IMG/VR virus record: IMGVR_UViG_3300033153_000805
Span: 1 to 28,861 of that record
Length of the DNA stretch: 28,861 nucleotides
Reading direction: 5' to 3' (one strand)
Source: a virus
Below the pieces are notes generated by a model, which was given only the letters and a program-made list of their open reading frames with translations, ran no database searches and was not told the DNA's origin. Below are positions 1 through 7,077 of this stretch, one piece after another (positions within the stretch are counted from its first letter, which is position 1; the number at the start of each line of letters is the position of its first letter). The position numbers were made by a program, and so were the translations under genes.

Positions 1-543
1 ATGGATGATGCACCGAGCAATGAATTTTTCTTGGAATACATTGCACGACCTCAGACTGCTGAGATATTTTTTGAAGATGTACTTAAAGCTTGTGTATTTT
101 ATGGTATGCCAATACTAATAGAAAATAACAAGCCAAGACTTTTGTATCATTTCAAGAACAGAGGGTATAGAGGTTTCTGTATGAATAGACCTGATAAACA
201 ATATACAAAGTTATCGAAAACAGAAAGAGAATTAGGTGGAATACCAAACTCAAGTGAAGATGTGAAACAAGCACACGCATCTGCAATTGAATCTTATATA
301 GAACAGAAGATAGGAATGGGAGATGACTTGGAGATGGGGGATATGGTATTCACAAGAACATTAGAAGATTGGGCAAAGTTTGATATTTCTAACAGAACTA
401 AATATGATGCATCAATTAGTTCAGGGTTAGCAATTATGGCAACACAAAAGCATCTTTATTTACCTGAGAAAAAAGTATCAAAAATAAAGGTTAACTTTGC
501 AAGGTATAGTAATAAGGGAAATTTAAGCGAAATTATTAGATGA
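1..543 (+). CDS. terL: Terminase large subunit, C-terminal nuclease part (5' end outside window)
   Basis: This is the C-terminal 180 residues of a phage DNA-packaging motor. The visible part corresponds to the RNase H-like nuclease domain, which cuts concatemeric DNA at the portal. Seen: the block ending YGMPILIENNKP (E41 a likely metal ligand), the stretch HFKNRGYRGFCMNRPDK (residues 50-66), GGIPNSSEDV (79-88), and a late acidic residue in KYDASISSG (D136), the usual place of the last nuclease aspartate. No Walker A/B ATPase motors are present, so most of the protein (large terminases are normally well over 400 residues) lies before base 1. The ATG at base 1 is therefore probably an internal methionine, or the start of a fragment if the gene is split upstream. 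The stop overlaps the portal start (ATGA), indicating translational coupling. Confidence 0.82.
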   Translation: MDDAPSNEFFLEYIARPQTAEIFFEDVLKACVFYGMPILIENNKPRLLYHFKNRGYRGFCMNRPDKQYTKLSKTERELGGIPNSSEDVKQAHASAIESYIEQKIGMGDDLEMGDMVFTRTLEDWAKFDISNRTKYDASISSGLAIMATQKHLYLPEKKVSKIKVNFARYSNKGNLSEIIR

Positions 544-2399
544 AAAACGTAAAAATAGATATAGCATCTACAGGATTTCCAAGTCAATTTGTTTCAGACA
601 AGGAGAAGGCAACTGAAGAATTTGGATTACAAATAGGTCAGGCGATTCAATATGAATGGTTCAGAAAGGATGGAAATAATTGTAGGTACTTTAGTCAGTG
701 GAGAGATTTCCATAGACTTAGATTATATGCAAGAGGAGAACAACCTATTGGAAAATACAAAAATGAATTAGCAATTGATGGAGATTTATCTTATCTAAAT
801 TTAGATTGGACACCTGTTCCTATACTTCCTAAGTTTGTTGATATTGTTGTTAATGGAATGCAAGATAGATTATTTGATGTTAACACATATGCACAGGATG
901 CAGTGTCACAATCAAGGAGAAGTCAGTTTCAAACAATGATAGAAGGACAAATGGTTGCTAAACCTTTGTTAGAAAAAATTCAAGAGAAAACAGGAGTTGA
1001 CCCTTTTACTACAAATCCTGATGAACTTCCTGAATCAGATGAAGAGCTTAAATTATATATGCAGTTGAATTATAAACCTGCTATAGAAATCGCTAACGAG
1101 GAAGCTATCAATACGTTATTTGAATCTAATAAGTACGATGATATTAGAAAGCAATTAGATTATGACCTTACTGTTGTAGGTATGTCTGTAGCTAAACACG
1201 AGTTCCAAGAAGGAGATGGTGTTAAAATAAGTTATGTTGACCCTGCTAATGTTGTTCATAGTTATACTGAAGACCCACATTTTAAAGATTGTTTTTATTG
1301 GGGAGAAATTAAAAATGTTCCAATAACTGAACTTATAAAAATAGACCCTTCATTAACAAGAGAAGATTTAGAAGAAATATCACAATACTCACAAAGTTGG
1401 TATGATTATTATAACGCAGCACAATTTTATCAGAACAGTATTTTTTACAAAGACACTGCTACTCTACTTTACTTTAACTATAAGACTACTAAGAAAGTTG
1501 TTTACAAAAGGAAAGTAAAAGATAATGGTAATGTAAGTATGATAAAAAAGGAGGACACTTTTAATCCACCTGCAGAAATGATGGAAGAAGGAAACTTTGA
1601 AAAGGTTTCTAAAACTATTGATGTGTGGTATGAAGGTGTTATGGTTATGGGAACTAATATTATGCTTCAATGGAAGATGATGGAGAATATGGTTAGACCA
1701 CAATCTGCTACTCAACACGCTATTCCAAATTATGTAGCTTGTGCTCCAAGAATGTATAAAGGTAGTATTGAATCTTTAGTTAGAAGAATGATTCCTTTTG
1801 CAGACTTGATACAGATTACCCATTTAAAACTTCAACAAGTTATTTCAAGAGTAGTACCTGATGGTGTATTTATTGATGCAGATGGATTAAATGAAGTAGA
1901 CTTAGGAACAGGAAATGCTTATAATCCTGAAGATGCTTTAAGGTTATACTTTCAAACAGGTTCCGTTATTGGTAGAAGTTACACACAAGATGGAGACTTC
2001 AATCAAGCAAGAACTCCAATTAGAGAACTTCAATCAAGTTCAGGAGCAGCAAAAGCACAAATGCTTATAAGTAATTATAACCATTACTTAAACCAAATTA
2101 GAACTGTAACAGGATTAAATGAAGCAAGAGATGGTAGCTCTCCTGACCCTAACTCATTAGTTGGTCTTCAGAAGTTAGCTGCTTTAAATTCTAATGTAGC
2201 AACAAGACATATATTAAATGGTAGTCTATTTATAGCTAAGAGTTTAGCTGAAGCTATGACTTATAGAGTTGCAGATATATTACAATACTCTGACTTTAAA
2301 GATGAGTTTATAAACCAAATAGGTAAATACAATGTAGCTATCTTAAATGAGATTAGTGAATTGAGTTGGCTCCTGATGAAGAACAAAAACAACAATTAG
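540..2399 (+). CDS. Portal protein, N-terminal and core part (frame-disrupted)
   Basis: Portal proteins form the dodecameric ring through which DNA enters and leaves the head. This 619-residue frame begins at ATG 540, overlapping the terminase stop. Family-like features are the N-terminal WRDFHRLRLYARGEQPIGKY stretch (about 57-76), a hydrophobic block around LDWTPVPILPKFVDIVVNGM, and the segment with YVDPANVVHSYTEDPHF (about 231-247), all typical of crAss-like or flavophage portals as I recall them. The last 13 or so residues (SWLLMKNKNNN) look like out-of-frame translation. The natural continuation lies in the -1 frame from about 2360 and gives a joined protein of about 802 residues, a normal length for this portal class. 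Position directly after terminase and before the capsid gene supports the call. Confidence 0.85.
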   Translation: MKNVKIDIASTGFPSQFVSDKEKATEEFGLQIGQAIQYEWFRKDGNNCRYFSQWRDFHRLRLYARGEQPIGKYKNELAIDGDLSYLNLDWTPVPILPKFVDIVVNGMQDRLFDVNTYAQDAVSQSRRSQFQTMIEGQMVAKPLLEKIQEKTGVDPFTTNPDELPESDEELKLYMQLNYKPAIEIANEEAINTLFESNKYDDIRKQLDYDLTVVGMSVAKHEFQEGDGVKISYVDPANVVHSYTEDPHFKDCFYWGEIKNVPITELIKIDPSLTREDLEEISQYSQSWYDYYNAAQFYQNSIFYKDTATLLYFNYKTTKKVVYKRKVKDNGNVSMIKKEDTFNPPAEMMEEGNFEKVSKTIDVWYEGVMVMGTNIMLQWKMMENMVRPQSATQHAIPNYVACAPRMYKGSIESLVRRMIPFADLIQITHLKLQQVISRVVPDGVFIDADGLNEVDLGTGNAYNPEDALRLYFQTGSVIGRSYTQDGDFNQARTPIRELQSSSGAAKAQMLISNYNHYLNQIRTVTGLNEARDGSSPDPNSLVGLQKLAALNSNVATRHILNGSLFIAKSLAEAMTYRVADILQYSDFKDEFINQIGKYNVAILNEISELSWLLMKNKNNN

Positions 2400-2947
2400 A
2401 AGCTAATATTCAAATGGCATTAAGCAAAGGAGATATTAACCTTGAAGATGCAATTGATATAAGGGAAATAAAAAATATCAAACTTGCTAATCAACTTTTA
2501 AAACTCAAAAGAAAAGCCAAACAAGAAAGAGAAGAGAAGATGAAAATGCAACAACAAGCTATGGCTGCTCAACAACAATTAAAGTCTCAAGAGATGGCAG
2601 CACAAATGGCACAACAAAAACTTCAAATGGAGACTCAAGCTAAATTGCAGTACAGACAAGCTGATATTGCTTTTGAAATTGAGAAAATGAATAATGAAGC
2701 TATGTTAAAATCTCAATTAATGGATAAAGAGTTTCAATTAAATGTTGAGTTGGCTAAATTAAATAATCAAGGTTTATCAGATAGAGAAATGCAAAGAGAA
2801 GATGCTAAAGCTAAAAGAATAAGTCAAGCAAATACTCAGCAATCAAAAATGATTAACCAAAGAAAAAACAATTTACCACCAATGAACTTTGAATCTAATG
2901 AAGATAGTTTAGATGGGTTTGATTTAGCAGAATTTAACCCTCGTTAA
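2366..2947 (+). CDS. Portal protein, C-terminal coiled-coil tail (separated by frameshift)
   Basis: This frame begins APDEEQKQQLEANIQMAL and continues EDAIDIREIKNIKLANQLL, which reads as the direct extension of the portal. It is followed by a long Gln/Met/Lys-rich helical segment (about residues 45-150) and a short acidic end. It is open from 2360, immediately after a TGA at 2357-2359, and overlaps the portal frame by 30-40 bases. No independent promoter or plausible start is visible: the first codon at 2366 is TTG and the first ATG is 2414. One missing A near 2359-2362 would restore a single reading frame (…EIELAPDEE… or …ELELAPDEE…). No X-XXY-YYZ slippery heptamer is present here, so programmed -1 frameshifting is unlikely. 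I read it as the portal C-terminus rather than a separate gene. Confidence 0.8.
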   Translation: MAPDEEQKQQLEANIQMALSKGDINLEDAIDIREIKNIKLANQLLKLKRKAKQEREEKMKMQQQAMAAQQQLKSQEMAAQMAQQKLQMETQAKLQYRQADIAFEIEKMNNEAMLKSQLMDKEFQLNVELAKLNNQGLSDREMQREDAKAKRISQANTQQSKMINQRKNNLPPMNFESNEDSLDGFDLAEFNPR

Positions 2948-2976
2948 TACTGTCTAAAACATTAATAAATTTTGTG

Positions 2977-2984
2977 TAACTTTG
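2977..2984 (+). promoter_or_regulatory. Bacteroidetes-type promoter, -7 box TAACTTTG
   Basis: TAACTTTGTA lies in the 55-base gap after the portal gene and matches the Bacteroidetes -7 consensus TAnnTTTG. Three other intergenic boxes in the window share the TAnCTTTGTA core. No clear -33 TTTG at normal spacing is seen. It would start the scaffold-capsid transcript near 2990, about 13 nt before ATG 3003. Confidence 0.6.
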
Positions 2985-3002
2985 TAATATAAATAAAATC
3001 AA

Positions 3003-3077
3003 ATGGAAATTAAAGTAAGAGAAGTAACAAATGTTGAGGAAAAAATCAACACAACAAGTCGAACAAGAATTGCTTGA
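3003..3077 (+). CDS. Probable true N-terminus of the scaffold-like gene (short frame, frame-disrupted)
   Basis: ATG 3003 opens a 24-codon frame reading MEIKVREVTNVEEK and then low-quality sequence to TGA 3075-3077. Removing one A from the A6 run at 3040-3045 would join it to the downstream frame as MEIKVREVTNVEEK-STQQVEQELLEKHE, a smooth helical, charged N-terminus, giving a 372-residue protein. It sits at the right distance from the promoter box at 2977. The alternative is that 3031 is the true start and this is a chance or leader ORF. Confidence 0.45.
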   Translation: MEIKVREVTNVEEKINTTSRTRIA

Positions 3078-4122
3078 AAAGCACGAGAATAAGTTCGAGG
3101 ATGCAAAACCTGAAACAACTGAGACTCCAAAGGTTGAAGTAGAAGTTCAGACAGAAACAAAAGTTGAAACTCCTAAAGAGGAAGTTACTCTTGAGAAAAA
3201 AGAATTAAACGAAGAAGAAGTTCTTCGATATATTGGAGATAGATACGGAAGAGAAATAAAATCTTTCGATGAATTAAATCAACAGAGAGAGGAAGAACCT
3301 TTACCTGAAGATGTTTCAAAGTATCTACAATATAAAAAAGAAACAGGTAGAGGATTCAGTGACTTTGCAAAACTGCAAAAGAATTATGATGAAATGGAAC
3401 CTGATACATTGCTAAGAGAATATTTATCTGCAACTGAAAAAGGTTTAGATGCAGATGATATTGAAGACTTAATGGAAGATTATCAATATGATGAAGATAT
3501 AGATGATGATAAAGCCATTAAGAAAATAAAGTTAGCAAAGAAAAAGACTATTGCGAAAGCCAAAGATTACTTTGAGCAACAACAAGAACAATACCGAGTA
3601 CCTCTTGAGTCGAGCAGGGAATCGAGTTCGGAATATAGCGAAGAAGAAATTGAAGGTTATCGTAAATATATAGCCGAAGCAAAGACATCACAGGAAGGTC
3701 TCAAACGTAAGAATGAGGTATTCCACAAGAAAACTGACGATGTGTTTAGTGAGTTCAAAGGTTTTGAGTTTACGTTAGATGACAACAAAGTTTATTTTTC
3801 ACCCGGTGATTCTGCTGAATTGAAGAAGTCTCAACTTAATCCACAGAACTTCGTTAATAAGTTCTTAGATGATGATGGGGTTATGGTAGATGCAGCAGGT
3901 TATCACAAGTCATTAGCAATGGCGATGCATCCTGAAAAGTTTGCTAAGTTTTTTTATGAGCAAGGGAAGTCTGCTGCTGCAGATGAAACTATGCGTGAGT
4001 TGAAAAATATAAAGATGGATACTCGCACTGCTCCTGAAGTAACTAAAACAGATGGTGGGATGCAAATTAGAGCTTTAGATTCCGACTCAGGTCGTGGTTT
4101 AAAGATTAGAAAAAGAAAATAA
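3031..4122 (+). CDS. Acidic coiled-coil protein, putative capsid scaffold
   Basis: This 363-residue protein lies between portal and major capsid protein, the usual position of a phage scaffold. The N-terminal third is Glu/Lys-rich (PETTETPKVEVEVQTETKVE and beyond). The middle is acidic, with runs such as DADDIEDLMEDYQYDEDIDDDKA, followed by helical KKTIAKAKDYFEQQQEQ. The C-terminus is basic (GRGLKIRKRK), as in scaffolds whose C-terminal tail binds the capsid protein. No enzyme motif is visible. The start at 3031 is doubtful; the frame is open only from 3028 and the better start is 3003 with a one-base change in an A6 run. The function is inferred from composition and position. It could also be a non-scaffold inner head protein. 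Confidence 0.6.
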   Translation: MLRKKSTQQVEQELLEKHENKFEDAKPETTETPKVEVEVQTETKVETPKEEVTLEKKELNEEEVLRYIGDRYGREIKSFDELNQQREEEPLPEDVSKYLQYKKETGRGFSDFAKLQKNYDEMEPDTLLREYLSATEKGLDADDIEDLMEDYQYDEDIDDDKAIKKIKLAKKKTIAKAKDYFEQQQEQYRVPLESSRESSSEYSEEEIEGYRKYIAEAKTSQEGLKRKNEVFHKKTDDVFSEFKGFEFTLDDNKVYFSPGDSAELKKSQLNPQNFVNKFLDDDGVMVDAAGYHKSLAMAMHPEKFAKFFYEQGKSAAADETMRELKNIKMDTRTAPEVTKTDGGMQIRALDSDSGRGLKIRKRK

Positions 4123-4155
4123 ATAATTAATAACAAAACTTAAAAATTAGAAAAA

Positions 4156-5604
4156 ATGGCTGGACAAGTTAATACTACACCCGGTTTTGATTTACAACCA
4201 AGTGCTCAGAGAGTGCCGTTGAAAACAAACTACATTACTAATTTCGACTTTATGAATCAGTATCTACCTGATACTTATGAAAAAGAGTTTGAAAGATATG
4301 GTAATAGAACAATCTCTTCATTCTTAAGAATGGTGGGAGCTGAAATGCCTTCTAACTCTGACTTAATCAAATGGGCAGAGCAAGGAAGATTACATACTAA
4401 ATATAAGAAATGTACAACTGCTGCATTAATTAATGCTGATGAAGCAGAATTTACTGTAGGAGATGACCCTAACGCAGGTATTTCTACTGCAAGTGCTTTT
4501 GGTGCTAACAGTGGTATTGCAATTAGAGTTGGACAAACAGTTCACGTTTCTGACAACGCAGGTGGTGGTGCTGAAAAAGGTATCGTTATCGAAGTTGATT
4601 ATGCTAACAGTAAATTTAAAGTTGCTTTCTATGCTGCTTCAGGTTTACCGGTTGCAGGTGCAGGTAAAGAATTTACAGTATTCATTTATGGTTCTGAATT
4701 TAAAAAAGGAACTGAAGGAATGGCTAATTCTTTAGAAGCTGATGATTTCATTTACGAGAACTCTCCAATTATCATCAAAGATAAGTACCAAGTATCAGGT
4801 TCTGATATGGCACAAATCGGATGGATTGAAGTAACTACTGAGAATGGAGCTTCAGGATACCTTTGGTATTTAAAATCTGAGCACGAAACAAGGTTAAGAT
4901 TTGATGACTACCTTGAGACTTCAATGATTGAAGCAGTTCCTGCTGAAGCAAATGGTGGTGTGAAAACACAAACTACTGCTGACAATGTTGGAGACAAAGG
5001 TTCTGAAGGAATCTTCTACGTTGTAGGACAGAGAGGAAACGTATGGGGTGGTGGTAATCCAACTACTTTAGCTGAGTGGGATTCTATCATTTCAAGACTT
5101 GATAAGCAAGGTGCGATTGAAGAGAACGTAGTATTCGTTAATAGAGATTTCGGTTTCGATATTGATGATATGCTTTCTAAGCAATCTTCTAATGCTGCAG
5201 GTGGTGTTTCTTATGGTCTATTTGACAATGAGAAAGAAATGGCACTTAACTTAGGATTCACAGGATTTAGAAGAGGTTATGACTTCTACAAATCTGATTG
5301 GAAATACTTAAACGACCCAACTATGAGAGGTGGTTTAGGTTCAGGAGAAATCAACGGACTATTAGTTCCTGCAGGTTCAACTTCTGTATATGACCAAATC
5401 TTAGGTAAGAACGCTAAGAGACCATTCTTGCACGTTAGATATAGAGCTTCTGAAACAGAAGACAGACGTTACAAGTCTTGGATTACAGGTTCTGCAGGTG
5501 GTGCTGAAACTTCAAGCTTAGATGCAATGGAGGTTCACTTCTTATCTGAAAGAGCAGTATGTACTTTAGGTGCAAACAACTTCTTCTTATTCCAAACGGC
5601 ATAA
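4156..5604 (+). CDS. Major capsid protein (HK97-fold type, inferred)
   Basis: At 482 residues, this protein follows the scaffold-like gene and is closed by the strongest terminator in the window, as expected for the most abundant virion protein. The N-terminal region holds FLRMVGAEMPSNSDLIKWAE followed by QGRLH (about 56-80), a pattern I associate with capsid proteins of crAss-like and flavobacterial podoviruses. Residues about 118-178 are a Gly/Val-rich beta segment that looks like a domain insertion, and related segments occur in three other virion proteins here. The C-terminal half contains RFDDYLETSMIEAVPAEA, GQRGNVWGGGNPTTL and WKYLNDPTMRGGL. The start ATG 4156 has an A-rich leader (TTAGAAAAA) and no Shine-Dalgarno. 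It is probably co-transcribed with the scaffold from the promoter at 2977. The fold assignment is inference from context and pattern. Confidence 0.85.
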   Translation: MAGQVNTTPGFDLQPSAQRVPLKTNYITNFDFMNQYLPDTYEKEFERYGNRTISSFLRMVGAEMPSNSDLIKWAEQGRLHTKYKKCTTAALINADEAEFTVGDDPNAGISTASAFGANSGIAIRVGQTVHVSDNAGGGAEKGIVIEVDYANSKFKVAFYAASGLPVAGAGKEFTVFIYGSEFKKGTEGMANSLEADDFIYENSPIIIKDKYQVSGSDMAQIGWIEVTTENGASGYLWYLKSEHETRLRFDDYLETSMIEAVPAEANGGVKTQTTADNVGDKGSEGIFYVVGQRGNVWGGGNPTTLAEWDSIISRLDKQGAIEENVVFVNRDFGFDIDDMLSKQSSNAAGGVSYGLFDNEKEMALNLGFTGFRRGYDFYKSDWKYLNDPTMRGGLGSGEINGLLVPAGSTSVYDQILGKNAKRPFLHVRYRASETEDRRYKSWITGSAGGAETSSLDAMEVHFLSERAVCTLGANNFFLFQTA

Positions 5605-5617
5605 GAGTATAAATAAT

Positions 5618-5651
5618 GGGGGAGTGTCTTTGAAGACACTCTCCTTTTTTT
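5618..5651 (+). terminator. Intrinsic terminator after the capsid gene
   Basis: A stem of about 13 bp (GGGGGAGTGTCT, loop TTGA, AGACACTCTCCT, with one or two G-U pairs) is followed directly by seven T residues at 5645-5651. Its inner stem is one exact copy of the window's dispersed 16-bp palindrome. It would end the scaffold-capsid transcript. Confidence 0.85.
5624..5639 (+). repeat. Dispersed 16-bp palindrome, copy 1
   Basis: GTGTCTTTGAAGACAC: 7-bp arms around a TG centre. Identical at 13655 and 28374, and present as its reverse complement at 18959 and 22611. This copy is the core of the terminator stem and lies 34 nt before the ATG at 5674. Confidence 0.9.
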
Positions 5652-5673
5652 AAATCAAATTAAATTATATAAA

Positions 5674-6423
5674 ATGGCAAAAAAGCAAAACAAAGCGTTT
5701 GTAGATAAGAACTACAAACTAAAGAAGGCAGTAGCACCTTTATCTTATATGCTACCAACAAAACATTCTTCAAGATTTCCTTTATTACACTTTGATGATA
5801 GCGAAGGTATAAACAGAGAACTTAGATATGCAAGAAACCAAAAGTCTCCATTTGTGGATGAGCAAGATGGGAATGCAATTTTGGAACCTGTTATATTTGA
5901 GGAAGGATTTCTTCACGTTAATAAAACCAATCAAGTATTACAACAATTTTTACATTATCATCCTTTAAATGGTAAAACATTTGTAGAGGTAGATAAAGCA
6001 AAAGATGCTTCTGAAGAAATAGAAGACTTAATGATTGAAGCTGATGCATTAGTGGAAGCTAAAAAATTATCTATTGAGCAATTAGAAAACATCTGTAGAG
6101 TTTTATTTGGTTCAAATGTAGCTACAATGTCTACTGCTGAATTAAAAAGAGATGTATTAGTATTTGCTAAAACAAACCCTGAAGACTTTTTAGATGTAGT
6201 TAATGACCCTGAATTAAAAATTATGGGTACAGTTGAGAGATTCTTTTCTGAAGGAATCTTAGCTTACAGAAAAAGTGGAAAGGAAGTTTGGTTTAATACT
6301 GCTACCAATAAAACTAAAATGCTGAATGTTCCTTTTGGACAGGATGCTAATGATTTGGTTGTGTCTTACCTCAAGAGTGATGATGGTGTAGAGGTACTTA
6401 AGCACTTAGAATCTTTATTATAA
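5674..6423 (+). CDS. Conserved capsid-region protein of unknown role
   Basis: A 249-residue protein directly after the capsid terminator. The N-terminus is basic (MAKKQNKAFVDKNYKLKKA). Residues about 37-100 contain FDDSEGINRELRYARNQKSP, then GNAILEPVIFEEGFLHV and FLHYHPLNGK, a pattern common in Bacteroidota and marine podoviruses beside the capsid gene. The C-terminal half is helical and acidic, followed by FFSEGILAYRKSGKEVWFN and LNVPFGQDANDLVVSYLKS. No signal peptide, membrane segment or catalytic motif is visible. A role as an auxiliary capsid, head-completion or vertex protein is guessed from position only. Its own promoter is not obvious, so it may depend on read-through of the terminator at 5618 or on an unrecognised promoter. 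Confidence 0.8.
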   Translation: MAKKQNKAFVDKNYKLKKAVAPLSYMLPTKHSSRFPLLHFDDSEGINRELRYARNQKSPFVDEQDGNAILEPVIFEEGFLHVNKTNQVLQQFLHYHPLNGKTFVEVDKAKDASEEIEDLMIEADALVEAKKLSIEQLENICRVLFGSNVATMSTAELKRDVLVFAKTNPEDFLDVVNDPELKIMGTVERFFSEGILAYRKSGKEVWFNTATNKTKMLNVPFGQDANDLVVSYLKSDDGVEVLKHLESLL

Positions 6424-6429
6424 TAATTG

Positions 6430-6437
6430 TATCTTTG
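6430..6437 (+). promoter_or_regulatory. Bacteroidetes-type promoter, -7 box TATCTTTG
   Basis: TATCTTTGTAGGG begins 7 nt after the stop at 6423. It shares the TATCTTTGTA decamer with the boxes at 7054 and 15561. Transcription would begin near 6442-6444, leaving a leader of about 55 nt before ATG 6497. No -33 element is evident. Confidence 0.7.
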
Positions 6438-6440
6438 TAG

Positions 6441-6480
6441 GGTTAGTCGCTAATTAATTAATTAGTGTTTTTTATTAACC
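6441..6480 (+). promoter_or_regulatory. Structured 5' leader or weak terminator hairpin
   Basis: The inner 16 bases CTAATTAATTAATTAG (6450-6465) are a perfect palindrome, extended by C6448-G6467 and G6449-T6466, and followed by T6 (6468-6473). An outer 5-bp stem pairs GGTTA (6441-6445) with TAACC (6476-6480). The element sits right at the predicted transcript start. It could stabilise the 5' end, attenuate transcription, or terminate transcripts arriving from 5674-6423. Confidence 0.5.
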
Positions 6481-6496
6481 AATTAAAAATATAAAA

Positions 6497-6988
6497 ATGG
6501 TAAAATTATTAAAACTTCCTATTACCACTGCAGTAGATAGTGGAACAACAACTGCTACAAGCACAGGTCAAATAGTTGACTCAGGACAAAACTTTGAAAC
6601 TACAGTTAGAATTGGAGACAAAGTTAAAATGACAGTTTCAGGAGAAACTGCTTTAGTAACTAAAGTTATAGATGATGACACTTTAGATATCAGTGCTGAT
6701 ATCGCAGTTTCAGGAGAAGCTTTTACTATCTCAAGAATAGACCACTTATTTGCTCCTGTAGGAGAAGGTATTCTTTGTGATATTAAGTCAGCTACTTTAG
6801 TTGAATTATTTAACGCAGGTCACTATAGTCATCATATTAAGATTACTGCAACAGGTGCTAATAGCTTATTAGCTGATGCAGTTAATGCAGCTCAAGTAAG
6901 AGCAGCAGAAACAATATGGACTGATGTTGTGGTAGATGTTGTTGTACCGGAAGGAACAGTCTTAACGGAATATACAACTGCAACATAA
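6497..6988 (+). CDS. Small beta-rich virion protein, possible capsid decoration or head fibre
   Basis: This 163-residue protein is encoded as a single-gene transcription unit: promoter box at 6430, terminator at 7016. It is Val/Thr/Ala/Gly-rich with almost no predicted helix. Residues 24-79 form a small beta module (GQIVDSGQNFE, then VRIGDKVKM, ETALVTKVIDDDTLDIS, then GEAFTI) that recurs in recognisable form in the neck protein at 7078, the tail protein at 14709 and an insertion of the capsid protein. The C-terminal part (IKITATGANSLLADAVN and WTDVVVDVVVPEG) is also beta-like. No signal peptide is seen. The insulated transcription suggests high-level production, which fits a decoration protein; this is inference. 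Confidence 0.78.
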   Translation: MVKLLKLPITTAVDSGTTTATSTGQIVDSGQNFETTVRIGDKVKMTVSGETALVTKVIDDDTLDISADIAVSGEAFTISRIDHLFAPVGEGILCDIKSATLVELFNAGHYSHHIKITATGANSLLADAVNAAQVRAAETIWTDVVVDVVVPEGTVLTEYTTAT

Positions 6989-7015
6989 TTAGAGTATAAT
7001 CCCAATCAAAACGAG

Positions 7016-7050
7016 AGACCTCTTCAAAAACTGAAGGGGTCTTTTTTTTT
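7016..7050 (+). terminator. Intrinsic terminator
   Basis: An 11-bp stem, AGACCTCTTCA paired with TGAAGGGGTCT (one G-T pair), with loop AAAAC and a run of nine T (7042-7050). It ends the 6497-6988 unit. The next promoter box starts only 4 nt after the T run. Confidence 0.9.
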
Positions 7051-7053
7051 CAT

Positions 7054-7061
7054 TATCTTTG
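7054..7061 (+). promoter_or_regulatory. Bacteroidetes-type promoter, -7 box TATCTTTG
   Basis: TATCTTTGTATTA lies between the terminator and ATG 7078. The predicted start of transcription near 7067 leaves about a 10-nt leader. It probably drives the neck and tail operon from 7078 to 15554. The -33 region would fall inside the terminator hairpin, and no TTTG is seen there. Confidence 0.68.
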
Positions 7062-7077
7062 TATTAAAAGAAGACAG

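Noticed and set aside
1464-1718. Minus-strand open frames opposite the structural genes (also 10072-10335, 21500-21847, 22808-23101, 26162-26488, 28180-28530)
   Set aside because: They are rich in Ser/Leu/Phe from antisense reading of AT-rich genes, have no promoter or family-like sequence, and lie fully over well-supported plus-strand genes.
2355-2400. Programmed -1 ribosomal frameshift in the portal gene
   Set aside because: No X-XXY-YYZ heptamer in the overlap and no obvious downstream pseudoknot; the same disruption in several neighbouring genes points to another cause.
4463-4735. Plus-strand 90-codon frame inside the capsid gene
   Set aside because: Leu/Val-rich out-of-frame translation of the capsid insertion region, without independent signals.
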